A stretch of DNA of 64,000 bases from an uncultured Clostridia bacterium (GCA_904393115.1 CAJFMX010000011.1:1-64000); one strand, 5' to 3'. Positions 32,907 through 41,986 are shown, numbered from the stretch's first letter. The notes: a model not told the origin generated them from the sequence alone. Numbers and translations: made by a program.

Positions 32907-34286
32907 TTATTCCACGGCAAAGCCCATGGCCTTCTTGCGCCGCTTGAGCCAGCCGCCCTGGAGGTAGTAGGCGATGAAGAGGACCGACGTCACGCCCCAG
33001 GAGACGGGATAGGAGTACAGCGTCCAGGCGACGGTGTTGAAGTGCGGCGCCACCGCCAGGATCCAGACCACGCGCAGCAGGCAGACGCCCACGCAGGTCA
33101 TGATCATGGGCACGAGGCTGTCGCCCGTGCCGCGCAGCGCGCCGGAGAGGATCTCGATGCACACGTAGAGCACGAAGGTCGGCGCGATGTGCCAGGTGAT
33201 GTCCACGCCCTCGGCAATGACGGCCGGGTCGCGGGAGAACAGGCCCAGGATGAACTCCCCGCCCGCAAGGAAGATCACTTCCAGCAGGATCGTTGCGATG
33301 AAGGCCATCGCAAGGCAGACGCGCACGCTGCGGTGCATGCGGTCAAACTTCTGCGCGCCGAAGTTCTGGCCGACAAACGTCGTGATCGAGACGCCGAAGG
33401 CGCCGATGATCATCCAGAACAGGCCGTCCATCTTGCCATAGGCCGTGTAGGCCGCGATCACCGTCGTGCCAAAGGCGTTGACGGCCGTCTGCACCACGAT
33501 GTTGGAGAGGGAATAGAGCACGGACTGGAAGCCCGCGGGCAGGCCGATGCGGACGATGTCCTTCAGCAGCCAGCCGGTGATGGCGATCTTCTTGGGGAAG
33601 AGGCGGATGGCGGTCTCCGACCGCAGCAGCGTCACGATGACGAGCACGGCGCTGATGACCTGGGACAACACCGTCGCGATGCCCACGCCCGCAACGCCCA
33701 TGTCCAGCACGAGCACGAAGAACAGGTCCAGCACGATGTTCGCCAGGCAGCAGACGATCAGGAAGTACAGCGGCCGCTTGGCGTCGCCCACCGCGCGCAG
33801 GATCGAAGAACCCACGTTGTAGATCAGCGAGGGGATCATGCCCGAGCAGTAGATTCGCACGTAGATGGCGGAAAGGTCGATGACGTCCTCCGGCGTGTTC
33901 ATCCAGCCGAGGATCGTCGGCGCAAAGACGACGCCGATCACCATCAGGATCGCGCCGCCGGCGATGGACATGGCGATGCCCGTGTGCACGGTCTTGCTCA
34001 CGCGGTCCTTGTCGCCGCTGCCCCAGAACTGCGCGATGATGACCGTGGCGCCCGAGGACAGGCCCACGAAGAAGCCAACCAGAAGGTTGATCAGCGTGCC
34101 CGCCGTGCCGCCCACGGCGGCCAGGGCTTCCGTGCCGACGTATTGGCCCACGACCACGGCGTCCACCGTGTTGTACATCTGCTGGAAGAAGGTGCCCAGC
34201 AGAATGGGAAAGAAGAAGTACAGGAGCTGCTTCCAGATCACGCCCTCCGTGATGCCGTTGACCGCTGCGATCTCTCTTTTTCTCAT
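32907..34286 (-). CDS. MATE family efflux transporter
   Basis: 459-aa multidrug/toxin extrusion-type transporter with about twelve membrane helices. The N-terminal segment FPILLGTFFQQMYNTVDAVVVGQYVG and the mirrored C-terminal half (IGLPAGFQSVLYSLSNIVVQTAVNAFG) show the two-fold repeat of the family. It would export cationic compounds by Na+ or H+ antiport. Stands alone; substrate unknown. Confidence 0.95.
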   Translation of the reverse strand: MRKREIAAVNGITEGVIWKQLLYFFFPILLGTFFQQMYNTVDAVVVGQYVGTEALAAVGGTAGTLINLLVGFFVGLSSGATVIIAQFWGSGDKDRVSKTVHTGIAMSIAGGAILMVIGVVFAPTILGWMNTPEDVIDLSAIYVRIYCSGMIPSLIYNVGSSILRAVGDAKRPLYFLIVCCLANIVLDLFFVLVLDMGVAGVGIATVLSQVISAVLVIVTLLRSETAIRLFPKKIAITGWLLKDIVRIGLPAGFQSVLYSLSNIVVQTAVNAFGTTVIAAYTAYGKMDGLFWMIIGAFGVSITTFVGQNFGAQKFDRMHRSVRVCLAMAFIATILLEVIFLAGGEFILGLFSRDPAVIAEGVDITWHIAPTFVLYVCIEILSGALRGTGDSLVPMIMTCVGVCLLRVVWILAVAPHFNTVAWTLYSYPVSWGVTSVLFIAYYLQGGWLKRRKKAMGFAVE

Positions 34287-34442
34287 CGAATCTTCCCTCT
34301 ACTTTTCCGATAAAAACTCCGGGCCGATTTTCGGTCCGCACCTTTTCTAATCTAGCACATTTGCCGGGCTTTGTAAACCTCTTTTGCGAATCAATTCCGG
34401 CCCTGCAGCGCAAACTTCTCTTTAAGAAAGGGAGGCGGAACC

Positions 34443-35162
34443 ATGCTGACGATGTTCGTGCGGGCGTTTGTGCTCTATGTGCTGGTGATCCTGCTCATGC
34501 GCCTGATGGGGAAGCGGCAGATCGGCCAGCTGCAGCCGTTTGAGCTGGTGTTTTCGGTGATCGTCGCGGACCTTGCGGCCTCGCCCATGTCGGACGTGGG
34601 CATCCCCCTGCTCTACGGCGTGATGCCCATCGCCGCGCTGATGCTCTGCTACGCGCTGTTCTCGCTCGTGACGCTCAAGAGCGAGCGGGCGCGGGAGCTG
34701 CTCTCCGGCAAGCCCGCGGTGCTGGTGCAGCAGGGCGTCGTCGACGAGGACGAGATGCGCCGCCAGGGCATGACGCTGACCGAGCTCATGGAGCAGATGC
34801 GCGAGTGCGGCGTGGCGAACCTCTCGGACGTGGGCTGCGCGGTCCTGGAGATCTCCGGGAAGGTGAACGTCTTCCCCCTCTCCGAAAAGCGCGCGGTGAC
34901 GCCCGGGGACCTGAACCTGCGCCCCGGGTACGAAAACCTGCCCCTGCCGCTGGTGCTGGACGGCAAGGTGCAGGAGGACAGCCTGCGCGCGGCGAGCCGC
35001 TCGGCAAAGTGGCTGCAGGCGGAGCTGTCCCGGTTCTCCGTGGACGTTCCCGGCACCTACCTTTGCCTGCTGGGCACGGACGGCGTGCTCTGCGTGCAGA
35101 AGAAGGGCGAGGGGCGGCTGCACTTTGCGCGCTCGCTCCAGCCCGGGCAGGTGAACTGGTGA
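34443..35162 (+). CDS. DUF421 (YetF/YcaP-like) membrane protein
   Basis: 239 aa. Three N-terminal membrane helices with the family signature RLMGKRQIGQLQPFELV, then a soluble cytoplasmic domain. It forms a pair with a DUF4363 gene 16 bases downstream, an arrangement common in spore-forming Clostridia. The function of the pair is not established. GGGAGGCGGAACC stands before the ATG. Confidence 0.93.
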   Translation: MLTMFVRAFVLYVLVILLMRLMGKRQIGQLQPFELVFSVIVADLAASPMSDVGIPLLYGVMPIAALMLCYALFSLVTLKSERARELLSGKPAVLVQQGVVDEDEMRRQGMTLTELMEQMRECGVANLSDVGCAVLEISGKVNVFPLSEKRAVTPGDLNLRPGYENLPLPLVLDGKVQEDSLRAASRSAKWLQAELSRFSVDVPGTYLCLLGTDGVLCVQKKGEGRLHFARSLQPGQVNW

Positions 35163-35178
35163 GAAAGGAGGCGCGGCA

Positions 35179-35556
35179 ATGCGCGTAAACCTCATCCTGA
35201 TCGTCCTCGCCCTCGTGCTGCTGGGCGCGGGGATGCTGTGCGTGCTGGGCCTGAACCGCAGCGCGCAGGCGCTGCTGCAGGAGGCCGAGGCTGCGGCTGC
35301 GGCCCTCCCCGGCGACGCGGAGGCGGCAAGGGCGCACCTGGACGCCTTTGCCGCGCGCTGGGCGCGCACGGAGCGCGCCTGGCAGTTCATCGCGATCCAC
35401 GAGGACATCGAGGAGATCTCCGCCGCGCTGCGCGAGGCGCAGGAGGCGCTGGAGCTGGAGGACACAACGGCGGCGGCGCTGGCCTGCTCGCGCCTGCCAG
35501 CCGCGGTGGAGGCGGTGCTGCAAAAAGAGGTTCCCTCCCCTGGGAACATCTTCTAG
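35179..35556 (+). CDS. DUF4363 family protein
   Basis: 125 aa with an N-terminal membrane helix and a helical extracytoplasmic domain rich in Ala and Glu. Its position directly after DUF421 supports the family call more than sequence alone does. AAGGAGG precedes the ATG. The transcript ends at the hairpin at 35592-35631. Confidence 0.8.
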   Translation: MRVNLILIVLALVLLGAGMLCVLGLNRSAQALLQEAEAAAAALPGDAEAARAHLDAFAARWARTERAWQFIAIHEDIEEISAALREAQEALELEDTTAAALACSRLPAAVEAVLQKEVPSPGNIF

Positions 35557-35591
35557 CCCATTTTTTCGAAAAGTTGTCCGATTGCAATCGG

Positions 35592-35631
35592 TTTTCCGCA
35601 AGGCTTTGCGCCCTGCGGAAAATTCTTTTTT
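35592..35631 (+). terminator. terminator of the DUF421-DUF4363 operon
   Basis: TTTTCCGCA (35592-35600) and TGCGGAAAA (35614-35622), followed by a T-rich run. Confidence 0.8.
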
Positions 35632-35648
35632 CGTTTTTCTTCTTTTTA

Positions 35649-35678
35649 TTGGATTTTGGGCTGCGCATCTGCTATACT
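35649..35678 (+). promoter_or_regulatory. promoter of the HD-domain gene
   Basis: TTGGAT (35649-35654), 18-base spacer, TATACT (35673-35678). Confidence 0.65.
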
Positions 35679-35713
35679 GGTAAAAATTGCAGAGAGATGG
35701 GAGTGAGTCGCTT

Positions 35714-36361
35714 ATGATGAATCCCGCGCATGCCCAGATGCTCCAGGACATCCGCTCCATGGTCGACCGGAGCGGCGTGCAGGACTTTCTGGACCCCTAT
35801 CCCTTCCGGGACCGGCCGAGCCACATGTACCGCTGCTACTGCTGGGCCAAGCGCATCCTCCCCTGCCGGCCGGAGGCGGACGCGGAGCTGACCCTCGTTT
35901 CCACGCTCTTTCACGACATCGGCGTCATTGCCACCACGCGGGAGAAGCCCAAGGCGGACCACGACCTGCTCGGCGGGCCCATCGCGCGGGACTATCTCCT
36001 GCAAAACGGGTACGCGCCCGCCTTTGCGGACCGGGTGGCCTCGCTCGTCGTGCAGCACCAGGCGCGCGAGCGGATGCAGGACCCGGACACGCCCATCGAG
36101 CTCGTCATCCTCATGGAGGCGGATATGCTCGACGAGCGCGGGGCGCTGGGCATCCTCTGGGACGCCATGGCCGAGGGCGCAAAGCCGCTGCAGACCTACG
36201 AGGGGACGCTCGAGCGGCTGAAGATGCGCAAGCTCTACCGCCGCCCGGAGCGCAACCCCCTGGTGACGGAGAGGGGCCGCGCCTTCTGGGCGGAAAAGCA
36301 GCGGCTGCACATGGACTTCGTCCTGGCGCTCGAGCGGGATCTGGGGCTGACAGACGACTGA
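35714..36361 (+). CDS. HD-domain phosphohydrolase-like protein
   Basis: 215 aa from ATG 35714 (GGGAG 10 bases upstream; a second ATG follows at once). The HD signature is present: His in PSHMYRCYCWAK, His-Asp in TLFHDIGVI and Asp in MEADMLDERG. The fold hydrolyses phosphate esters or nucleotides using a metal pair. Upstream promoter elements place the transcript start after the earlier ATG at 35687. No partner gene; substrate unknown. Confidence 0.85.
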   Translation: MMNPAHAQMLQDIRSMVDRSGVQDFLDPYPFRDRPSHMYRCYCWAKRILPCRPEADAELTLVSTLFHDIGVIATTREKPKADHDLLGGPIARDYLLQNGYAPAFADRVASLVVQHQARERMQDPDTPIELVILMEADMLDERGALGILWDAMAEGAKPLQTYEGTLERLKMRKLYRRPERNPLVTERGRAFWAEKQRLHMDFVLALERDLGLTDD

Positions 36362-36388
36362 GGCGCGCCCTCTCCCCTTTTGCCGCGA

Positions 36389-36424
36389 AACAGCAGACCC
36401 TGCCGCAGGGCGGGGTTCGCTGTT
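36389..36424. terminator. hairpin between convergent genes
   Basis: AACAGC (36389-36394) and GCTGTT (36419-36424) with an inner ACCC/GGGT helix. It probably ends both convergent transcripts. Confidence 0.5.
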
Positions 36425-36428
36425 CTCT

Positions 36429-37229
36429 TTACCACTCGATGAGGTTGGGCCGGTCCTTGTACCACCAGAGCTCGTTGTCCTCGACGTCGCGGGCCAGGAG
36501 CTTGTTGTAGTCCTCCGGCGGGGTCCAGGTCACGCTCTGCCAGACGGCCGCGTAGAAGGCGCGCTCGCTCTCGTCGTCGAGCCGGCGCAGGAAGGCCTCC
36601 GCCACGTCGGCCAGGGGCGCGCCGCCCGGCTGCGCGCGGACCGCGCTCAGGAGCTTGCGCTGGCAGGGGAAGAGCGCCTCCCGCTCCTGCAGGAAGAGGC
36701 GCAGGCCGCTGAGCGCGAGGTCCGCCGCGGTCTTGATCTTGAGGTAGGGCGCGTCCTGCCCGGACACGCAGCAGTTCCAAAAGTAGACGTGGGAGACCTC
36801 GAAGAGCGCGGCAAAGGAGAGCATCTTCTCCTCCTTCTCGGCCTTCTGGAAGACGGGGATGCGCGCGACGAGGTCCGGGATCTCCGCGTCCGCACAGTAG
36901 ACCACGCGCGCGCCGGCCCAGGCGTTGCGCGCGGGCTCGCTGCCCTTGCGCGCGCAGGCGGCGAGGTAGTCCTTTGCGAAGTACTTGATGTCGTAGTAGC
37001 CGCCCTTGTAGAAGCGCTCCTCCACGATGGTCTCGCAGAGGCGGTTCTCCGCCTCCAGCGCCTTGCAGCGCGCGTCGGAGACGCAGACGAGCAGGTCGAC
37101 GTCCGAATCCGGCCGGGCGCTGCCCCGCGCCACGGACCCGCCCAGGGCGATGCAGAGGATCTCGGGGTCCGCCTTTGCGCGGTCGAGGTAGAGCTGCAGG
37201 GTGTCGCGGTGGTGGGGGTATTGGAACAT
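36429..37229 (-). CDS. nucleotidyltransferase domain protein
   Basis: 266 aa. The N-terminal quarter has the polymerase-beta-type nucleotidyltransferase site GGSVARGSARPDSDVDLLVCV (the Gly-Ser motif and the Asp pair that holds metal). The remaining helical part may bind the substrate. The layout resembles aminoglycoside or other small-molecule adenylyltransferases, but no resistance family is matched by eye. ATG 37229 follows GGAG/GAAGG; the longer frame runs through a terminator. Confidence 0.8.
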   Translation of the reverse strand: MFQYPHHRDTLQLYLDRAKADPEILCIALGGSVARGSARPDSDVDLLVCVSDARCKALEAENRLCETIVEERFYKGGYYDIKYFAKDYLAACARKGSEPARNAWAGARVVYCADAEIPDLVARIPVFQKAEKEEKMLSFAALFEVSHVYFWNCCVSGQDAPYLKIKTAADLALSGLRLFLQEREALFPCQRKLLSAVRAQPGGAPLADVAEAFLRRLDDESERAFYAAVWQSVTWTPPEDYNKLLARDVEDNELWWYKDRPNLIEW

Positions 37230-37258
37230 CCTTCTCCACTCCTCTGGTTTTGCTATGC

Positions 37259-37298
37259 AAAAAGGGAATTCCCCGCTTGCGGAGAAATTCCCTTTTTT
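37259..37298 (-). terminator. terminator of the SDR pair
   Basis: AAAAAGGGAATT (37259-37270) and AATTCCCTTTTTT (37286-37298) with a CCGC/GCGG-type inner helix. Works on either strand. Confidence 0.9.
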
Positions 37299-37312
37299 AT
37301 GTGTTCTTTTTT

Positions 37313-38104
37313 TTACAGCAGCATGGAGCAGCCATCCGCGCGCAGGCAGGCGCCGGAGATGTGCTCCGCCTCCTGGGAGGCGAGGTACACGCACGCCCAG
37401 CCGGAGTCCTCCGGCAGGCCGTGGCGGCCCAGCGGATACATGGGATACTTCTCATAGTACTCGCGCGGGGGCGTGAGGCGCGGCTTCTGGAAGGGGCGCG
37501 GGTTGCCGGTCTTGAACTCGATCTTGACGCCCGCGGGCATGATCATGTTCACGCGCACGCCGTACTTGGCGAACTCGATGGCGGCCTCGCGCAGGAGCAT
37601 GTGCATGCCGCCCTTGGTCATGGCGTAGACCGGGTCAAAGTCCGTGGGGCGCTTGCCGTGCACGGAGGAGATGCAGGTGATGGAGCCGCGGGTCTCCTTC
37701 AGGTACGGCAGGACCGCGCGCATCATGTTGATGTATCCGCCCAGGTTGACGTGCATGAGCAGATCGTAGTCCTTGATGGGGTATTCGTCGAGCATCCACT
37801 GCTTCTGCAGGGCGGCGTTGTTGACCAGGCCGTCGATGCGGCCGAAGTGGTCATACGTGGCCTTGGCCATGGCCTCGGCCTGGGCGTAGTCGGACACGTC
37901 CGCCTGGTAGAGGAAGGCGCAGTCCTCGCCGCCGATGGCCTGGATCTCCTTGAGGGTTTCCTCGGCCATGGCGCGGTTGCTGTTGCAGTTGATGGTGCAC
38001 TTGGCGCCGGCCTTGACAAAGCAGCGGACGATGCCCTTGCCGATGCCCTTGCCGCTGCCGGTGACGATAAAGACCTTTCCGGTCAGATCAAACGGTGCTT
38101 TCAT
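37313..38104 (-). CDS. SDR family oxidoreductase
   Basis: 263-aa short-chain dehydrogenase/reductase. Cofactor motif TGSGKGIGKG, NNAA segment, catalytic Ser in TCISSVHG and Y-x3-K in YAMTKGG are all present. Second gene of a two-SDR operon (18-base gap). Likely oxidises a sugar or sugar acid, given the neighbouring dehydratase and epimerase genes. Confidence 0.93.
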   Translation of the reverse strand: MKAPFDLTGKVFIVTGSGKGIGKGIVRCFVKAGAKCTINCNSNRAMAEETLKEIQAIGGEDCAFLYQADVSDYAQAEAMAKATYDHFGRIDGLVNNAALQKQWMLDEYPIKDYDLLMHVNLGGYINMMRAVLPYLKETRGSITCISSVHGKRPTDFDPVYAMTKGGMHMLLREAAIEFAKYGVRVNMIMPAGVKIEFKTGNPRPFQKPRLTPPREYYEKYPMYPLGRHGLPEDSGWACVYLASQEAEHISGACLRADGCSMLL

Positions 38105-38122
38105 GGTATTTCCGCCTCCCCT

Positions 38123-38881
38123 TTACGCTTTGAAGCCGTAGAACAGCTCGAAGCCGCCGTCCGCGCGCACGCTGGCGCCATTGACGAAGCTGGCATCGTC
38201 CGAGGCGAGGAACGCCGCGACCGCAGCGATCTCCTCGGGGGTGCCGGCCTTGCGGCGGGGGATGCGCTCCTCCATGTAGCCCATGGCGTACAGGGGGGAG
38301 AACGTGCTTTCAAACTTCTCGTCGTCGCCCTCGACGGCGCCGGCCTCGATGAGGTTGGTCTGGATGCCGCGGCGGCCGAAGAAGAGCGCGCACTCCTTGC
38401 AGAGCATGTTGATGCAGCCCTTGGAGATGGAGTACATCACCGCCGAGCCCGTGGGCTTGTCGCAGTGGATGGAGGACACGAAGACGATCTTGCCGCTGTG
38501 GTACTCGGCCATGTGCAGGCCGATGACGCGCGCGAGCACGAAGGCCGCCTTGGCGTTGTCGTTCAGCTGGCTCTCGAAGACCTCGCGCGTGAGGTGCTCA
38601 AGGTCGGTCTTGACGACGTTGTTGTTGTTGAAGATCAGCGCGTCGATGCGGCCGAAGGTCTTCTTGACCTCTTCGACCAGGGCCTCGGCGCCCTCGTAGG
38701 TGAGCATATCGGGCTGCACGACCATGGCCTTTGCGCCAAGGTCCTCAACCTTCTTGACCAGGTCTTCCTTGCCGAAGCCCAGAACGAGGTTTGCGCCCTC
38801 CTTTGCAAAGCGCAGAGCAAGCGCTTCGCCCTGAGCCGTGTCGGCCTGCGTCACATATACGGTCTTACCGCTGAAACGCAT
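38123..38881 (-). CDS. SDR family oxidoreductase with altered cofactor loop
   Basis: 252 aa. The catalytic Ser (VFVSSIHC) and Y-x3-K (YSISKGC) are kept, but the N-terminal glycine-rich loop reads VTQADTAQGEAL instead of TGxxxGIG, so cofactor binding may be modified. ATG 38881 is preferred over the TTG further up (GGGGGGA a few bases before it). First gene of the SDR pair; promoter at 38930-38958 with the shared TTGCAA motif. Confidence 0.88.
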   Translation of the reverse strand: MRFSGKTVYVTQADTAQGEALALRFAKEGANLVLGFGKEDLVKKVEDLGAKAMVVQPDMLTYEGAEALVEEVKKTFGRIDALIFNNNNVVKTDLEHLTREVFESQLNDNAKAAFVLARVIGLHMAEYHSGKIVFVSSIHCDKPTGSAVMYSISKGCINMLCKECALFFGRRGIQTNLIEAGAVEGDDEKFESTFSPLYAMGYMEERIPRRKAGTPEEIAAVAAFLASDDASFVNGASVRADGGFELFYGFKA

Positions 38882-38929
38882 GTGAGTTCCCCCCAAACTT
38901 TTGTTTCTATAGGTTCATACCCAAGGCTT

Positions 38930-38958
38930 ATTATGCCACATTTCCCTGGAAATTGCAA
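38930..38958 (-). promoter_or_regulatory. promoter of the SDR operon with shared TTGCAA motif
   Basis: TTGCAA (38953-38958), 17-base spacer, CATAAT (38930-38935) on the minus strand. The spacer holds TTTCC-CT-GGAAA (38941-38952) directly beside the -35 box. Confidence 0.65.
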
Positions 38959-39015
38959 TAAGGCCGCGGAAAAGTTTTTGCCCTGCGGCGGAGAATTTTT
39001 GCGGCGGAAGCATGA

Positions 39016-39044
39016 AAAAAGGGCGCCGAAACGGCGCCCTTTTT
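39016..39044 (-). terminator. terminator of the dehydratase gene
   Basis: AAAAAGGGCGCC (39016-39027) and GGCGCCCTTTTT (39033-39044), effective on either strand. Confidence 0.92.
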
Positions 39045-39063
39045 GCGGGTTTTGTCTGTTTTT

Positions 39064-40440
39064 TTAGGACCAGAGGCGATCGTGAGAGATCCAGTCGTTC
39101 CACTCGTCCGTGCTCTCCCACAGGCCGGGGATTTCGGGGTGGATGTGCTCGGCCAGGACCTCGTCGTCCAGCTCGTCGATGCCGATGCCGGGCTTCTCGG
39201 GAACCGCCATGAAGCCGTCGACGATCTTGGGCTTCTCGGTGTCCTTGACCATGTCGCTCCACCAATCCACGTCGTTGGAGTGGAACTCCAGGCCGAGGAA
39301 GTTGTTGGTCGCCGCAGCGACGTGCACCGCCGCCAGGCACGCAACGGGGGTCTCCGCCATGTGCAGAGCCATCGCCACGCCGCACTCCTCGGCGTAGTCG
39401 CCGATCTTCTTGGTCTCGTAGATGCCGCCGGAGGACAGGATGTCCGGGTGGATGATGGAGACCGCGCGGTTGTCCAGCAGGGGCTTGAAGTTCTCCAGCA
39501 GGTAGATGTCTTCGCCCGTGGCGATCGGGGTGGTGGAGGCGTTGTGCAGGCGGACGTACTGGTCCGTCAGCTGCCAGGGGATCATGTCCTCGAGCCAGCA
39601 CATGTTGTAGTTCTCCAGGCGGTTGGCCAGCTTGATGCAGTCCTCCACGCCGATGTGGCCGAAGTGGTCGATGGACAGCGGGATCTCGTAGCCGATGACG
39701 GAGCGGACTTCCTTGACGTAGTTCTCCAGGTAGTCAAAGCCCTTCTTGGTGATGTGGATGCCGGTGAAGGGGTGGGCGATGTTGTTCACATCGTAGTTGC
39801 GGTTGGCCCACCAACGGGCGGCCGCCTTGTCGCCGCGGGCCTTGGCCTCGCGCGCCATCTTGGCGGTGTAGCCGTACTGCTCGAGGAAGCCGACGGGCGC
39901 GCACAGGCCGCCTTCGACGTCCCAGAGCTGGTTGATGCCCAGGTCCATCTTGAGCATCGTGTAGCCGTGCTTCTCGACGCGCTTCTTGAGGGCGTCGCCC
40001 ATGTTGAGGCCGGTGTCCTTGCCGTCGACGTCGGTGTCGCAGTACATGCGGACCTTATCGCGGAACTTGCCGCCGAGCATCTGGTAGACCGGGATGCCGT
40101 AGGCCTTGCCGGCGATGTCCCACAGCGCGAGCTCCACGCCGCAGACGCCGCCCGCCTGACGGCTCTGGCCGCCGAACTGCTTGATGCGGCGGAAGATCTT
40201 GTCGATGTTGCAGGGGTTTTCGCCAATGAGGAAACGCTTGAGCATCTGCGCGTAGAGCTTGGACGCGCCGTCGCGGACTTCGCCGTAGCCGGTAATGCCC
40301 TGGTTGGTCTCGATGCGCAGGAGCGTGCAGTGCATGGGAGCGCCAACGATGTCAACAAACCGCATGTCCGTGATCTTCAGATCCGTGGGCTTGGAGTTGG
40401 TGTTGACATGGGCAAGAGTCTGTTCGTAATTCTCGGCCAT
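39064..40440 (-). CDS. mandelate racemase/muconate lactonizing enzyme family (sugar-acid dehydratase-like)
   Basis: 458-aa enolase-superfamily enzyme. Metal ligands appear as Asp in SIDHFGH, Glu in WLEDMIP and Glu in TGEDIY; acid/base candidates are Lys in LKMDLG and His in ALHMAE. Together these indicate a sugar-acid dehydratase or related enzyme rather than a racemase, but the substrate is open. A long insertion between the LKMD and SIDH motifs makes it larger than most relatives. ATG 40440 has GGGAGG upstream. Own promoter at 40513-40541. Confidence 0.88.
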   Translation of the reverse strand: MAENYEQTLAHVNTNSKPTDLKITDMRFVDIVGAPMHCTLLRIETNQGITGYGEVRDGASKLYAQMLKRFLIGENPCNIDKIFRRIKQFGGQSRQAGGVCGVELALWDIAGKAYGIPVYQMLGGKFRDKVRMYCDTDVDGKDTGLNMGDALKKRVEKHGYTMLKMDLGINQLWDVEGGLCAPVGFLEQYGYTAKMAREAKARGDKAAARWWANRNYDVNNIAHPFTGIHITKKGFDYLENYVKEVRSVIGYEIPLSIDHFGHIGVEDCIKLANRLENYNMCWLEDMIPWQLTDQYVRLHNASTTPIATGEDIYLLENFKPLLDNRAVSIIHPDILSSGGIYETKKIGDYAEECGVAMALHMAETPVACLAAVHVAAATNNFLGLEFHSNDVDWWSDMVKDTEKPKIVDGFMAVPEKPGIGIDELDDEVLAEHIHPEIPGLWESTDEWNDWISHDRLWS

Positions 40441-40512
40441 TTTTCTTCCTCCCTGAAATTCTCTGTGTTTACCGGCCGGGCCGCAGGCGCGTAACCGGTC
40501 TTTACAGGCTCT

Positions 40513-40541
40513 ATGATACACGGTTTTCCGGAATGTTGCAA
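40513..40541 (-). promoter_or_regulatory. promoter of the dehydratase with shared TTGCAA motif
   Basis: TTGCAA (40536-40541), 17-base spacer, TATCAT (40513-40518) on the minus strand, with TTTTCCGGAA in the spacer, as in the two other sugar promoters. Confidence 0.65.
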
Positions 40542-40630
40542 TAGTGTTTTCACAATTCGGTCCAAAGTTTCTCCATGTGAAACAAACCGCCCGGAATCTT
40601 GCGGCAGCACAACTTTCCGGTGCGCGGCGC

Positions 40631-41986
40631 CTAGGCCACGCTTTCCCCGATCCAGGCGGCGATGCGGTCGAGGACGCCCGGGTCGACGTGCCCCTCCTCC
40701 AGGTATTCGGCCAGGCTCCCGCGGTTTGCAAGGGCGCTGTCGTCGACGAAGAGGTGGTTGAGGTTCTCCAGCATCTCGGCCTCCCAGGGGCCGGCGTAGC
40801 CAGCGAGCGCTTCCTCCCAGGAGCGGAAGTCCTCCGTGTGCATCTGGAAGTCGTTCTCCCCCTGCAGCACGAGGATCGGGATGGACAGGGCCGCCAGCGA
40901 CTCCTCGACCGGGTGGCTGTAGAGGTCCTGCAGGTACGGCGCGGGGATGCCGAAGACCGTGTCGTCCGCGTCGAGCTCTGAGAGGTTTTCGGCCTTGCGG
41001 TACTCGCGCTTGATGGTATTGCGCTGGGAGTCGTCCTGGGCCACGTCCATGTTCTGGTCGTAGACGACGTCCAGGTATCCGCGGGCCGTGCCGGCCAGCG
41101 AGACGATGCCCGCGACCTTGCCCCCGCTCTCCTGGGCGATGCGCGGGGCGAGCATGCCGCCCAGGGAGTGGCCCACGACCACGATGCGCTCCGCGTCCAC
41201 GCCCGGCTGCGCGGCCAGGGCCTCGATGGCCAGCTGCGCGTCGTCGAGCACCTCTTCGCGCGCGGTCATGGCGTTGACCTCCTCCTCGGTGTAGGAGTTG
41301 CCGTAGGTATAGGTGCGCTTGTCGTAGCGGATGGAGGCGATGCCCCGCTGCGCCAGGCCGTGGGCCAGGTCCGCGAAGGGATAGCAGCCGCCGATGGCCT
41401 CGTTGCGGTCGTTCGCGCCCGAGCCGTGGACGAGCACGACGCCGGGCACCGGCCCCTCCGCGTCCGCGGGCAGGGTGACGAGGGCCTTCAGGGGCGTGTC
41501 CGTTCCCTCGCCGAGGGTGATCTCGATCTCCGTCACGCCCTCGGGCACGGCGACCTCATAGGGAAAGTCCTCCTCCGGCAGGCCGAACCAGAGGCCCGCG
41601 ACGTTGTTGTCCGCGTCGTAGGTGAGCTGGATGCTGCACCCGCCGTGCGCACAGGCCACCTGGTAGACGACCGTCCCCTCGCCGTTGATCCAGTAGGGCT
41701 TTTGGCCCGCGACGGACACGGGGTCGCCGTAAGTCAGGCGCATGTTCTCCCAGGCGCTCTGCAAATCGCTCTCGCTCATCTGGTTGCGCAGGTCCTCGCT
41801 GCACAGCGCGGAGCAGGCGGCGTAGTCCCCGGCAAACAGCGCGGTCAAAAAGCCCTCGCCCATGCTGTAATAGGGCGCGGCGTCCGCCTCGTCCATGTCC
41901 TCGACGGTGGTCTGAAACAGCGCGCAGCCCGTGAGCGTGCCCAGCAGCAGCAGGGCCAGCACCAGGCAGACGATTCTCTTCTTCAT
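40631..41986 (-). CDS. alpha/beta hydrolase lipoprotein with N-terminal DUF3887-like domain
   Basis: 451 aa. The signal peptide ends in a lipobox (LLLLGTLTGC), so the protein is anchored outside the cell. An N-terminal domain of about 120 residues (GEGFLTALFAGDYAACSALCSEDL) resembles DUF3887-type modules. The rest is an alpha/beta hydrolase: oxyanion VLVHGSGANDR, nucleophile GHSLGG, acid in LQGENDFQM and His in NLNHLF. Expected to hydrolyse an ester. ATG 41986 has AAAGG 9 bases upstream. Its 5' half overlaps an open cupin frame. Confidence 0.9.
   Translation of the reverse strand: MKKRIVCLVLALLLLGTLTGCALFQTTVEDMDEADAAPYYSMGEGFLTALFAGDYAACSALCSEDLRNQMSESDLQSAWENMRLTYGDPVSVAGQKPYWINGEGTVVYQVACAHGGCSIQLTYDADNNVAGLWFGLPEEDFPYEVAVPEGVTEIEITLGEGTDTPLKALVTLPADAEGPVPGVVLVHGSGANDRNEAIGGCYPFADLAHGLAQRGIASIRYDKRTYTYGNSYTEEEVNAMTAREEVLDDAQLAIEALAAQPGVDAERIVVVGHSLGGMLAPRIAQESGGKVAGIVSLAGTARGYLDVVYDQNMDVAQDDSQRNTIKREYRKAENLSELDADDTVFGIPAPYLQDLYSHPVEESLAALSIPILVLQGENDFQMHTEDFRSWEEALAGYAGPWEAEMLENLNHLFVDDSALANRGSLAEYLEEGHVDPGVLDRIAAWIGESVA

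Noticed and set aside
34649-35056. 135-codon minus-strand frame inside the DUF421 gene
   Set aside because: It is the antisense shadow of a clear membrane-protein gene with family motifs.
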